Shown: positions 48,882 to 58,539, counted from the first letter of the stretch. The stretch is 64,000 bases of DNA from Prorocentrum cordatum (GCA_963575745.1 CAUYUJ010019075.1:1-64000); one strand, 5' to 3'. Numbers and translations: made by a program. The notes: generated from the letters alone by a model not told the origin.

Positions 48882-49800
48882 CGGGTTCCTTAGCTGCCCC
48901 GGCGGGCGCGAGGCGCGAGCACGGCGGCGCGGGCAGGGTTGCCTGGCGGCGAACCTGGAGCGAGGCAGGTGTCGAGGAAGACGCGGGCGGAGCGGACGGC
49001 GGCACTGCGGCGGGCGCTGCTGGAGGCGGATCACGGCCTGGTTGCCGCCAAGTCGTAGGTCCAGACGCTGCGTGGCGAACTGGAGGCACTGCGGAGCAGC
49101 TACGCGGTCATCGCGGGGGAGCCAGAGCTGACTGACCGCGTCGCGCCGCTCGTCCTGGCCTGCTGGGCCTTGCTGTGCGGGGCATGGCTTCGTCGGCAAA
49201 GGAGGCCCTGAGGAGGAACGTGGCGCCGCATGCGGACGGCAAGTGGCACTGCATAGCCTAGGCGGACCGCGCGCTTATGCGCAGGCTGCAGGAAGACCGC
49301 CTGCAGGTGCGCCAGGCGCCGCGGGAGGTGCCGCCCTTGGACGTTGGCCTGCTGGCGCTGGAGCCTGGCGCCCACCCCCCATTCGTGCAGGGCGCGGCGA
49401 GCACGTCCGCCTGGGAGGGCGTGGAGACGTCGGAGGGTTGCTGGAGGCGCTTAGGCCTGCGGAAGTGGGCCGTGCGAGGAAGACATGTCGGAGCAGACGG
49501 AGGACGAGGACCGGGAGGAGGAGGAGCAGGAGGAGGAGGAGGAGGAGGAGCAGGAGGAGGAGGAGGAGGATAGCGGGCAGGGCGGCGTCGAAGCGGAGGT
49601 CAGGAGCAGCGAAGGCGAATCCCTTTTTCGGACGACAGCTTCGACGGTTTCGGGGGGCCAGGGGAGTGCGCGGCCGAAGGCATGGATCAGGAAGGCGTCT
49701 CGTCGGAAGACGGCCTGGAGGACGAGGACGAGTCGGACGCCGAGGACAACGACGGCGCGGAGATGGAGGAGCCTGCCCGCCGATGTCGGAGCGGAGCGCC
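48882..49800 (+). pseudogene. Retroposed, disabled copy of an unknown coiled-coil / acidic protein gene
   Basis: Begins at the spliced-leader relic, so it was copied from a mature mRNA. One + frame reads SRKTRAERTAALRRALLEAD, HGLVAAKS, stop TAG at 49056-49058, then VQTLRGELEALRSSYAVIAG, ELTDRVAPLVLACWALLCG (a membrane-helix-like run) and stop TGA at 49209-49211. After frame changes it continues ALMRRLQEDRLQVRQ (from about 49268) and, from 49485, an acidic Glu run encoded by (GGA)n. Then in another frame from 49622 comes FSDDSFDGFGGPGECAAEGM and DQEGVSSEDGLEDEDESDAE. Two stops and at least two frame breaks mark it as dead. No poly(A) or clear target duplication is seen, and the 3' end is undefined. 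Family unknown. Confidence 0.55.
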
Positions 49801-50489
49801 GCGGCCGTGCCGCCGCGAGTGCAGGCGAGCGCCCGACGGCAGCCTCCATGACAAGGCGGCGTTCGTGGGGCACTTCGGGGAGAGCTTCGGCCGCCACGCT
49901 TGGGGGGGGAGAGTGCGCAGCCGAGGGCGGCCGCGCCGCGCCGGAGACGCTCCCGAGCAGGGCGCCGCCTGCGAACGGCAGGCGGGGCTGCCGAGGTGGC
50001 CGCACGGCGGAGGAGGCGGTCAAAGAGCTGAGCTTGGCGAAAGGGGCCCGGGAGCGGCGGGCGGCAGGCGGAGAAAGGGGGCCACTTGCGAGGCATGTCG
50101 GCCAGGCGAAGAGGGGTGAGGGCGGCCGCGCGCGATTGCCACGCGCGGGTCGCCCTCCGCGAGCGGAACGCAGGCGGCGCTGTCGGAAAGCGTGGGTTAG
50201 CGTCCTTGTCATCGTTCGACGTCGTCGCTATGGTCGCCGTTGGAGGAGGAGGAGGAGGAGGAGGAGGAGGAGGAGGAGGAGGAGGAGGAGGAGGAGGAGG
50301 AGGAGGACCCGTGTAAACCCAAAACCCATCAACGATGTCGGAGGAAGCCCTTCCTCCAAACTCCCTGTTCACAGGCCCCTACGAGGATTCATTTCATTGG
50401 GGGAAGTTTCCTGTCGGGACACAACCGTTTCAAGATCCTGGTGCGCGTCAAACAAGTCTTTCTCGGGACTCTAACGCCACGGATCCATT
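49801..50489. other. GC-rich tail of the retrocopy region, then (GGA)n at 50237-50309
   Basis: 49801-50236 is open on both strands with high GC and may be the rest of the retrocopy. Pure (GGA)n follows. 50310-50489 shows nothing. Confidence 0.35.
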
Positions 50490-50930
50490 AGAGTGTTGCG
50501 TCTTGACGATCCTGAATCGTGCCAGAGCAGTACTCCTGAGAATTCAACGCCGCGAATCAACGTAACTGCTGCGCCTTGACAATCCTGAATCGTTCGAAAA
50601 CACCATGCCTGGTACGTTCGCCCTGCGAATATATGAAGCCTTTGTGTAATTTTGTAAACAGAAAGTGCGCGGCGCATTGGCGAGAGCCACATTTTGAAAA
50701 GGAGCCGCCCTCAATCCGTGAAAGTCTTACAACGGGTTCAGAAGAGCGCGCGCGGCGACAAGGCGAGAGCCACATTTTGAAAACGGCCCGCCATCAACCC
50801 GCTGAATTCTCGCAAGTGCGTCACACGATTTGTGCGCGGCAAACAAACGAGAGCCACATGTTGGAAGCGCCCCCCTTTCATTGTGAAGCTTTAACACATG
50901 TTCAAGCTTCACGGTCATAGATGGTGAGGA
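50490..50930 (-). repeat. Repeat S, copy 2: about 84-bp tandem units
   Basis: GCGAGAGCCACATTTTGAAA recurs at about 50681, 50763 and, diverged, 50850. It is the reverse complement of the units at 34120-34530. A separate TTGACRATCCTGAATCGT pair lies at 50503 and 50577. Confidence 0.7.
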
Positions 50931-51399
50931 AGTCTCGGCGAAACGCCCGGCCTGTTTTTTCGATCAGCCTCCGGGTGCGACAGGAAGGCGTTACTTGCAA
51001 GGACTAGGTATTGAAAAAGGAGGAGGCAAGGGAGGAGGAGGAGGAGGGGCAGGGAGGAAGGGGGAGAGAGGCAGGAGGAGTGGGAACGGGAGATGCAGAT
51101 GCAGGACGGGGGCGAGCAACGGGCGGGGCAGGCGGGGGGGACGGCGGAGGGCGGACCAGCAGAGGATCGCCCGAGGCACCTAGCGGCAGATGCAACTCGC
51201 CCCAGATGTGCGCCAGGTGGACGACGACGATGCATCTCCAAGCCGAGGATGAGGGTCGAGACTCGAGGGTTCAAGGATGCTGGTGTTTTTGTTGACCTCC
51301 CCCCGCCGTGTGATTTGCCCGTCGGATGGCTCTCTTAGGAGAAAAAACATGGCGTCCGCTGACCTGACTTCCCCGCCCACTCTTCCTCATTTTTCTACC
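50931..51399. other. Spacer with (GGA) run
   Basis: GGA-rich at 51019-51100. No gene recognised. Confidence 0.3.
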
Positions 51400-51835
51400 T
51401 TCGCAGTACCCCTCGCCCCCCAACCTCCCCCCTCCTCCTCCCCAGACATCCGACGATCGGATTCTTACAAGGCCCGGCCCAAGCGTCCACACCGCTGCCA
51501 TGGAAGTACTTCTCATGGCCATTTCTGGTGGTCCCGGGGTCCGTCCGATCACGCGCCCCACGAGGCCGAACTCGAGAAAACACACCGGCACGGACAAACC
51601 CAGCATCGTCGGAAATGGCGGTTCCCTTCCCAGGATTGGAGTTCCAGGCCGTGCGCCAGGGGTGGCGGCGTCGGCAGCCGTGGCCTGCACGCGGCGCACG
51701 CGGCCAGCGCTCGCGCCCGAGGAGTCCTTCTCCGTGGACACGGGGGGGGGCGGGCCCCGCCACAACATGTGCGTCGCCTTGGTGAAGCTGCAGCTGCTCA
51801 CGTGCGAGGAGAGCCTCGCAGGCGCCGCCCCAGCC
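51400..51835 (+). other. Coding-like region upstream of repeat R2
   Basis: A + frame includes APEESFSVDTGGGGPRHNM, CVALVKLQLLTCEESLAGAA just before R2, with high third-position GC, and may be an exon. The minus strand is also open. Not recognised. Confidence 0.3.
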
Positions 51836-52118
51836 TCGAGCAGTGGCGAAGCGTCCTGGCTTGTTCAGAGGCCCACCAGAAAATCTTCTACGTAAGGACC
51901 TTCCGTAGTTTGCACGAAATGTTCTTGGAACATTTCTTGCTGGGAATGCGTTCTCTTGTTCTTGGAACATTTCTGGCTGGGACTGCTTTCTCTTAACACA
52001 TCGGGTTGATGCTCCAAGAACACTGCGCTGTTATTATTAGAACGTCTTCGGGATCTGCGAGAATCTCATGGTTGGCCCGTAGGAATACTGGGACGGCTGG
52101 TCCCTGCTCAATAGCCGC
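51836..52118 (+). repeat. Dispersed repeat R, copy 2
   Basis: Starts AGCAGTGGCGAAGCGTCC and ends GGGACGGCTGGTCCCTGC. The palindrome word (AAATGTTCTTGGAACATTT) is present twice in tandem (51917-51935 and about 51955-51972), so the central part is duplicated relative to copy 1. Confidence 0.75.
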
Positions 52119-52160
52119 GGCTCAGGCTCTATCCATGGCCGCCGCCTGGGGGATAGACTT

Positions 52161-52718
52161 GACTTAATCTGGCCTGTCCCTTTACAGGAGGAATATCCAA
52201 ACATGGTCAAACAAGCAGTCTGGGGACGATTTTTCATGTTTTGGTTTTGCGACTGTGTTTGGGTATGTTTTGACTTTGTCGTCCAGACCCAGACCCCCGA
52301 CGTCATGATTTGCTTCATGACGTCGACCCCATAAAGGTCTGGACCCCTTCCCCGGGACCGGCTTTTCATCCCGAGTCGTTTCTTGACGGTCCCGAGGGCC
52401 GGTAAGGGCCCCCCGAGGCCAAAAATCATGTGAAGGACCTCCCGTCGTGATTTTTTCATAACTCGAGGGGGTCTGGGTTGGATGGAGGTTCTCGTTGCCA
52501 CAACCTGGGCGCAGCTTGAGAGACGGGGCAGTTTGGGCCCACGGGCGGGGACCCATGATGGGCCTGCTTTCCACCACCACCACCATAAGTTGGAGGGGGA
52601 GGGGGTCCTCCTCCTCCTCCTCCTCCTCCTCCTCCTCCTCCTCCTCCTCCTCCTCCTCCTCCTCCTCCTCCTCCTGTTGGAACTCCGCCCTGCAGGAGGA
52701 CCCGCCCGACCTCAGGAT
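52161..52718 (+). mobile_element. Family B element B10 disrupted by A12 and by (TCC)n
   Basis: Left TTAATCTGGCCTGTCCC and right GGAGGACCCGCCCGACCTC. Target duplications ATAGACTT (52153-52160) and ATAGACCT (52719-52726) bracket the whole. The interior matches to GTTTTGACTTTGTCGTCCAG, where A12 begins. The family right half resumes at about 52674 (GGAACTCCGCCCTGCAGG) after a further about 195 bp that include (TCC)n at 52606-52675. Confidence 0.75.
52288..52477 (-). mobile_element. Family A element, copy A12, nested in B10
   Basis: 190 bp, both ends intact: CCCAGACCCCCGACGTCATG and CTCGAGGGGGTCTGGG. Nesting shows that family A was active after B10 inserted. Confidence 0.9.
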
Positions 52719-52842
52719 ATAGACCTCCCGTGGGCCTCGGCACGCGGCGGCCCTGGTAATAGCCTCGGGCCCTCGGCGGCGGCGTGGACGTCGGCTCCCT
52801 GGGCGGTGGGCAGGGGCCACTCGCGGCCGCGACCCCGGACGC

Positions 52843-53035
52843 CCCAGACCCCCTCGAGTCCCCAGGCCTCCAACGTATTGAACAAAATCAAGACGGAGGT
52901 TCTTCTCGATGTTCGGCCCCTAGCGGCCCTCGCTGGGCCCCGGGACCGCCAGAAAACGACTCGGGATGAATAACCGGTCCTGGGGAAGGGGTCGAGATTT
53001 CCGGAGACCCCGCATCGACAAAAGTCAAGACATCG
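52843..53035 (+). mobile_element. Family A element, copy A13 (AAGACGGAGG subfamily)
   Basis: CCCAGACCCCCTCGAGTCCC, AATCAAGACGGAGGTTC, GACTCGGGATGAATAACCGG and AAAGTCAAGACATCG. The right terminal repeat is replaced by a (GGA)n array. Confidence 0.85.
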
Positions 53036-53214
53036 AGGAGGAGGAGGAGGCGGAGGAGGAGGAGGAGGAGGAGGAGGAGGAGGAAGAGGAGGGGGAGGAG
53101 GAGGAGGAGGGGGAGGAGGAGGAGGTGGGAGGAGAAGGAGGGAAGAGGAGGTGGGGAGGAGAGGAGGAGGAGGGAGAGAAGGTGTGGAGGATGAGGTGTT
53201 TGGAGAAGGGGGGG

Positions 53215-53249
<35 letters not shown>

Positions 53250-53295
53250 GAGGAGGAGGAGGAGGAGGAGAGGAGGAGGAGGAGGAGGAGGAGGA
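53036..53295 (+). repeat. (GGA)n array between two family A copies
   Basis: GGA with a G-run of about 20 near 53208-53226. It joins the right end of A13 to the left part of A14. Confidence 0.95.
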
Positions 53296-53427
53296 GGCCT
53301 CCGGAGGCCCTTACCGGCCCTCGGGACCGTCAAACACTGGGCTTGGGATGCAGAGCCGGTCCCGGGGACCGGGTCCAGACCGCTGGGGGTTCACGTCATG
53401 AAAACTGCAGGACGGCGGGGGTCTGGG
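53296..53427 (+). mobile_element. Family A element, copy A14 (left part lost to (GGA)n)
   Basis: CCGGAGGCCCTTACCGGCCC, GCAGAGCCGGTCCCGGGG and a final GGCGGGGGTCTGGG. Confidence 0.8.
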
Positions 53428-53706
53428 ACCCCAGGCGTCCAGGCGCTGCTCGAGCAGAAAGCGAGGCAGCCGGCCTGTTTGGCAGTAATTGTTGTTGGGG
53501 GCCTCTCGAGCCGGAGAGGCCCCGCGCGGCTGTCAGCAAGCATCTCGGGGCCAAAAGGCGGCCCCAGGGGATCGGAGCATAGGGAAGGGCACCGTCCCCT
53601 TGTCGCCACGGCTGCACTCGCTTCGAAGCCCTGGGTAGAAAGCACCCCGGGCGAGGTCCAGGGCGCAGCGGCGTCGGTATCTTTTTATGTTTCTTGTTTT
53701 TTTGTT

Positions 53707-53746
<40 letters not shown>

Positions 53747-53749
53747 CAG
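53428..53749 (+). other. Possible exon then (CT)n-acceptor
   Basis: 53430-53690 is open in + (LEQKARQPACLAVIVVGGLS), function unknown. 53709-53749 is (CT)n ending CTCTCCCCAG, a strong candidate 3' splice site at 53749. Confidence 0.3.
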
Positions 53750-54130
53750 GCGACAGGGCCGCGAGGTTCGGGTGCGCTTCTCTCCAAGTGGCCTCGCGGC
53801 TGGGCGTTTGGGGAGGGGTGCAGAGGGGCGCGGCGCCTTGGGGCGGGCGCGGGCGGGCGCGGGCGGGCGGGCGCGGGGGTTGTTGGAGGTCTTGTCCAGG
53901 CGCTCCTGTGTTGATGGGTCCTGTTTGCCCGCTCCTCATGCACGGTGGCACACTTCGCTACAACGGTACCCCCGTGGAAGCAGCCCTCCGCCAGCGCAGT
54001 TGTTCTGCCGAGGCGCTGGCCCCCAAAAACCGGTTCATGGGTCCTGGGCCTCTCTCCGTTTGCCCCGCGCGCCCGGCCCCTTCCTTCCTCCCCCCCGCGG
54101 GGGCGTCCGCAAAAAGGTCAGGGCTATAGG
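53750..54130 (+). CDS. Candidate exon behind the (CT)n acceptor
   Basis: A + frame starting RQGREVRVRFSPSGLAAGRL runs on through Arg/Gly/Ala-rich sequence. Another + frame starts DRAARFGCASLQVASRLGVW. A GGGCGGGCGC tandem repeat lies at 53838-53875. No family recognised. Confidence 0.3.
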
Positions 54131-54269
54131 GGGGGATGACCTTGAGCAGGGCCGTGCCTGCCTCCCGGGCCCCTTCTTCCAGCAGTTCCGCTGCTGATGC
54201 TGCGCTTCTCGCCGCTTGCTGCTGCTGTACTGCCGCCGTTGCCGCCGCTGCTCTGCCCCCGCGCTGCCC

Positions 54270-54900
54270 CGCGCGTCCCCTTCGGCACACCCCCTCGCGC
54301 GGACCGTGCCGCCAAAGGGAGCTCCACCCAGCGGCCCTTGCGGGCGGTTTCGCGCACCGTCGCCCCGCCCACGCCGGCTCCCCCCTCGCACAGATCGTGC
54401 CCCACAGAGAGCCCCACGGGCTGGCACAGTGTCGCCCAGCCCACGCTTGCACTCGCGGATCGTGCACCACAGGAGCTCCGCTTACGGTCCCAGCGGAGCG
54501 GGTCAGCACAGCGTCGCCCCGCCCGTGACGGCAAAAATCTCGCGCGGATCTCCACTTGCTGGTTTTTTCGGGGGGGAGGGGGGCACGGCGTCGCCCCGCC
54601 GCTTCCGGCGCGCCCCTCAGGCGGATCGTGCTCCGCCCACGATTCCAGCGGGCGGGTCCGCAGGCGCTTCCTCGTCCAATCTCGCACATCCCTCATGCGG
54701 ATCGTGCAGACATGGGGAGCTTCACTCACGTCCCCAGTGGGAGCGTCCGCATGCGATCCCCCGCCCACGTCGGCACTCCGCCCGCGGCGCTCGCGCGGCT
54801 CGTGCCTCATGGTGGGGGGGGGGTCCCAGTCGGTGCGTTGCCACGCGGGCACCGCTGCGGGCACTCCGCCCAGGCTGACTGTGCTTGGGGGGCCTTGCAC
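54270..54900 (+). repeat. Satellite-like array, units about 85-110 bp
   Basis: Each unit contains GTCGCCCCGCCC, a CTCGCGCGGATCGTGC-type word and ACAGGAGCTCC. About seven units, moderately diverged. On the minus strand the units give an Ala/Gly/Arg-rich repeating peptide. Confidence 0.65.
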
Positions 54901-55059
54901 GAGCCAGGCTCGATGAGCTGGCCCAGATGGCGTTCAGTCTTGGGCTCCCGGGATCGCCGCTGATCTTCGGGACGCCCAATACAGTGGGGCCCCATGCCAA
55001 GAAACACCCTGCTTGCATCCAGGGTGCCCTGGGTTCCTTTGGTGTCGATGGTTTTGCAG
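54901..55059. other. No gene recognised
   Basis: Short spacer. Confidence 0.3.
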
Positions 55060-55185
55060 TGGAAAGCGCCACGTTCCCACACCAAAAATCGATGGAAGTC
55101 CTGGGGTCTCGGGGCTGGGTTTCTTGTGGAAGCTATCTTGTGGATTGGCCTCCACTGAATGTGCTGGCGTGTGTTCACCCCGCTC
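55060..55185 (+). repeat. Dispersed repeat N, copy 2
   Basis: GGGGTCTCGGGGCTGGGTTT, CTTGTGGAAGC, TTGTGGATTGGCCTCCACTG match 31440-31575. Confidence 0.6.
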
Positions 55186-55885
55186 AGCCCCACCGACAGC
55201 GTTCGGCCAGCGTCGGCCCTCAGTGTGCACCGCGCCTGCGCCGTGTCGAGGCAAGGCCTCGGCGGGCGAACGCACGGTGTGGCGCCAACTCGTGTCCTGA
55301 GGAGCATCGGTAGAGAACCTTGCGCAAGAGTGGAGAGCAGGAGGAGGAGGAGGAGGAGGAGGAGGAGGAGGAGGATGAGGAGGAGATGATGAGAAGGAGT
55401 AAGTAGGGAGGAAGGGAGGAGGAGGACGCGGCCGCGGGACGTTATAGGCGAGGAGGCAAGTGAGGAGGGGGCAGAAAGGAGAGATGATGAGGAGATAGTA
55501 AGAAGAGTCTTAGGGAGTCCTAGGAACTAGGCATCAAATGGAAGAGGAAGTCTCCTTCCCGTCCCCCATTTAGTCCCCCCTCCCTCCCTACTTCCCGCCT
55601 CCTCCTCCTGGCCGCTCAGCTCATCCTCCTGCTCCTCCTCCTCCCGTCCTCCCCTCCTCTCTCTCCTTCCTCCTCCTCCTTCTCCTCCCTCCTCCTCCTC
55701 CTTCCTCCCTCCTACCCTCCTCCCTTCCTCCCTCCTCCCTCCTCCCTCCTCCCTCCTCTCCCTCCTCCCCTCTCCTCCTCTCCTCCTCCTCCTCGTCTCC
55801 TCCTCGTCCTCCTCCTCCTCCTCCTCCTCCTCCTCCTCCTCCTCCTCCTCCTCATCCTCATCCTCATCCTCCTCCTCCTCCTGGT
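55186..55885. repeat. Spacer with (GGA)n and a long (TCC)n tract
   Basis: 55330-55390 is (GGA)n; 55580-55885 is TCC-rich with pure TCC at 55810-55850. 55186-55329 and 55391-55560 show no gene. Confidence 0.8.
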
Positions 55886-56199
55886 CCTGGCCCCAAGGCG
55901 TCGCGGAAGAACAGATCACGAGAGGGGGCTTGGCATGTTCGTCGAAAGCACGGCCGCCCTCTGGAGGGAAGTGTGTGTCGGGCCGCCGGCGCCGTCTAGT
56001 GGCCGTGCCCGCGTCGGCAGAGAGCCGCCTTCTGGGGAGAGCGGGTGGTGGACCCAAATCTGTGACGATCTGATTGTTTCAATCTTGGCGTTGTTCCCCG
56101 ATTCTTGCCTCGGGGGCCTGTTATCGAACCCCAGGGCCCAGGGCCATGAAAATGCAGCCAGGGCGAAAACCTACCCCCAGGGAAGGGGCCAGGACCTCT
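55886..56199. other. No gene recognised
   Basis: 56068-56170 has TTTCAATCTTGGCG and GGGCCCAGGGCCATGAAAAT words faintly like family A in reverse. Confidence 0.3.
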
Positions 56200-56400
56200 G
56201 CGACCTCTGGGGAGGTGTTGGGGGCGGCCACGAGGCGGGTGATGACCCTGGGTGGGGACCATGGCCAGGGCCATCGCCCCCCCGTCTTATTTCAATACGT
56301 CCCGTGGCCCCCCTTGGGCCGCATGCGTGCCCCGGCCATGATTTGCGACCCCCCCTCTGGGATGCCCCTCTATTGGGCGCCCCTGGAGCGGGGCAGGTGG
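56200..56400 (+). mobile_element. Family D element, degenerate copy D4
   Basis: TTGGGGGCGGCCACGAGG, GGTGATGACCCTGG, GTCTTATTTCAATACGTCC and GCCATGATTTGCGACCCC in the family-D order. The ends are worn. Confidence 0.55.
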
Positions 56401-56639
56401 AAGGGGGAGGGGGATAGAGTAAGTACAGGAATGAGAAGGAGCGGGTGGGAAGGGGGTTAGAGGGCGAGGAGGAGAGAGGGTGAGGAGGCAAGCTAGGTGC
56501 GCTCGCGTCATATCTGATGTCCTATCCCTCCCACCCATCCATTCCCATTTCGTTCTTGTGTCTCTATCCGCGGACGCGTTTCATAGCGGACCTGGAACTC
56601 CCAGAAAGACAACACAATCGTTTGCTGCGCAATCGGAAG
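56401..56639. other. No gene recognised
   Basis: Purine-rich then mixed; 56520-56640 may be upstream intron or exon of the next feature. Confidence 0.3.
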
Positions 56640-57012
56640 GGGGGAGCTGAGCAGGAGCAAAAGGAGAAGGATGAGGATGGAGGATGAGGAGGACGAGGAT
56701 GAACTGCAGCAGCAGGAATTGGAGTGGACGGAACGGGATGAGCAGGATGACCTGGAAGCGGAGAAGGGGAAACGGAGGGGGGCGACAACGATGATGAAGG
56801 ACTCGGGACCAGAATGGCCAGCGCCGGGGCGAGAACGCCATTCTAAACGACGGGAGCCGAGCGCCGATCCGAACATGAGGCCCACGCTGCAGCGGGGACA
56901 CCATGCTGGAACACCAAAAACAGCAGGATTGTCACCAACGGTTCGACAGCATCATCGTTGGGACAGAGCCAGGGGAGATGGGGGGGCAGTATGCATAATG
57001 TGTGACTGTTAA
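56640..57012 (+). CDS. Conserved segment W copy 2, unknown protein
   Basis: A + frame from about 56671 reads MRMEDEEDEDELQQQELEW, then EKGKRRGATTMMKDSGPEW, RERHSKRREPSADPNMRPTL and QRGHHAGTPKTAGLSPTVRQ, to a stop at 57010-57012. The middle matches the minus-strand exon at 38881-38553 over about 75 codons, with gaps that keep the frame. Just upstream the other copy's GEQEHEREEKDADE corresponds here to a shifted frame (GAGCAGGAGCAAAAGGAG), so this copy is either spliced differently or frame-broken. The protein is charged and probably disordered. Function unknown. Confidence 0.45.
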
Positions 57013-57261
57013 GTCTTGCTGCCGCCCCGGATCCTGGTCCTTGGAGGAGGTCCCCAAGGGCGTCCAGAGGGCTGAGAAGAGCTCCGAAGCAGCCAGCAAG
57101 CCATCCGAAAGCATCCAATAACCTTCGTTCCCGCGTCGAGCCTTCAGGGCCGAGGAGAGCGGACGGCGTCGCCCCAGGCGACCTGGCCAATGAGCTCGGC
57201 GAGCTGGAGAGCAATGTTATCGCCCCGATGCTCGACTTCGGTGACGGCCTGCGAAGTCGGG
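57013..57261. CDS. Small exon-like segment 57177-57255, strand undecided
   Basis: On +, an acceptor CGCCCCAG opens GDLANELGELESNVIAPMLD and FGDGLRS, reminiscent of a helix of a BAR-type domain but too short to claim. On -, a (CT)n tract and CCCCGACTTCGCAG (ends about 57249) open AVTEVEHRGDNIALQLAEL, with a possible GTCGCC donor. The longer minus frame down to 56843 is also open. One strand at most is real. Confidence 0.3.
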
Positions 57262-57264
57262 GGG

Positions 57265-57334
<70 letters not shown>

Positions 57335-57335
57335 T

Positions 57336-57369
<34 letters not shown>

Positions 57370-57599
57370 GGAGAGTAGAGATAGAAGAGAAGAGGAGAAG
57401 GAGGAGGAGGAGGAGGAGGAGGAGGAGAAGGAGCTGGAGGAGAAGAAAGAGAGGAGGAGGAGGAGGAGGAGGAGGAGGAGGAGGAGGAGGAGGAGGAGGA
57501 AGAGAAGAAGAAGAAAAAGAAGAAGAAGAAGAAGAAGAAAGAGAGGAGCAGGAGAGGGAGGAGGAGGAGGGTGAGGGGAGGAGGCTGAAATGAAAGGAG
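57262..57599 (+). repeat. (GA)n then (GGA)n then (GAA)n purine block
   Basis: Long perfect (GA)n at about 57269-57322, degenerate GA to 57375, then GGA and GAA units. CT-rich on the minus strand, directly upstream of the minus candidate acceptor at 57249. Confidence 0.95.
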
Positions 57600-57901
57600 G
57601 AATGCGGAGGGCAAGGGGGAAGGGATGGAAGAGGAGGGGGGGAGTCAGGGGAAGAGGGAGGGAAAACGCGGAAGGCCTTCTCGACGCAAGGCCAGCCTCA
57701 GCTTTCGTTGAGCAAGTTTGTTGTTCTTGGTTGGTTATCGTTCTCCTCCTCTTCCCCCTGCGGCTGCATCTGCTGCTGCCGCTGCTGCTCCGAGCAGGAG
57801 CAGCAGCAGGAGGCGGGGAAGGACGCCGACGCCGACGGCGGCCCCAGACACCCAGCATCGCGTCTTCTCCGTGATGTTGGACCCCCGAAGTCTCGGCCCC
57901 T

Positions 57902-57939
<38 letters not shown>

Positions 57940-58029
57940 CAAAATACGAGGAGGAGGAGGAGGAGGAGGAAAACATGGGGGCATATCTTTGATCGAGGGT
58001 ATTGATCGCAGCCCTCGGCGGCATCTTCG
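57600..58029. other. Spacer with (CAG)n and (GGA)n
   Basis: 57755-57812 GCTGCTGCCGCTGCTGC and GAGCAGCAGCAGG, 57899-57938 (CAG)n, 57949-57970 (GGA)n. The CCCCCGAAGTCTCGGCCCC at 57880-57900 looks like part of a family A copy (A15) that the (CAG)n array interrupts. Confidence 0.5.
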
Positions 58030-58172
58030 GTGCTGAGGACTCTGGAACGGGCTCTTTTCAGCCCGAGTCGTTTGTGGCGATCCAGGGGCCCAATGAGGGC
58101 TCCCCAGAGGCCGACAAGATTGCCCAGCAAGGTCCACCGCGATGTGGTTGTTCCGCGACGCGAGGGGGTCCG
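58030..58172 (-). mobile_element. Family A element, copy A15 (interrupted)
   Basis: TTTCAGCCCGAGTCGTTTG, CCAGAGGCCGACAAGATTG and GCGACGCGAGGGGGTCCG in reverse family order. Its left part is probably the fragment at 57880-57900. Confidence 0.6.
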
Positions 58173-58299
58173 CAGTGTGGACGGCGACCACGCCGACGAC
58201 GCTGGCGACAGGGGCGGCGGCGGAGCCAGCGGCGACGGCGGCGGCGACGACGACTGCGGCGACGGCCGTGACGGCGGAGGTCTGGCCATCGAGCCAAAG
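58173..58299. other. GGC/GAC-rich spacer
   Basis: No gene recognised. Confidence 0.3.
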
Positions 58300-58470
58300 C
58301 TCCTCTTGGCCTCTGGCGATCGATCGGGACGATGCGGGGGCCCCCAGAAGTCCCTTGACGAGGCGCAGCTGCTGGAACGCATCCCGAGGCGAAAAGCTTT
58401 CCAAGAGCCGACGAAAACGTCCAAGCACCAGATCGACATGCTCGATCAAGTGGCGACGGCGGCGACAGCG
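58300..58470 (-). repeat. Dispersed repeat V, copy 5
   Basis: On the minus strand reads GFRRLLESFSPRDAFQQLRL-like (RRLLESFSPRDAFQQLRLVK exactly), the best-preserved peptide of the family, then GAPASSRSIARGQEEL. Confidence 0.6.
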
Positions 58471-58539
58471 CCAGCGGCGACAACGGCGAGGCCCCAACCC
58501 GAGGCGAGAAAACATGGAAGGTTGAGGAGGACAAAACAA

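Noticed and set aside
31440-55185. Repeat N as a coding segment (IQWGPVHKK-type peptide on the minus strand)
   Set aside because: A one-base gap between the two copies breaks the shared frame, so similarity is at DNA level only.
57177-57255. BAR-domain exon
   Set aside because: Only about 26 residues, and the minus strand is equally open with its own splice signals; not enough to name a domain.
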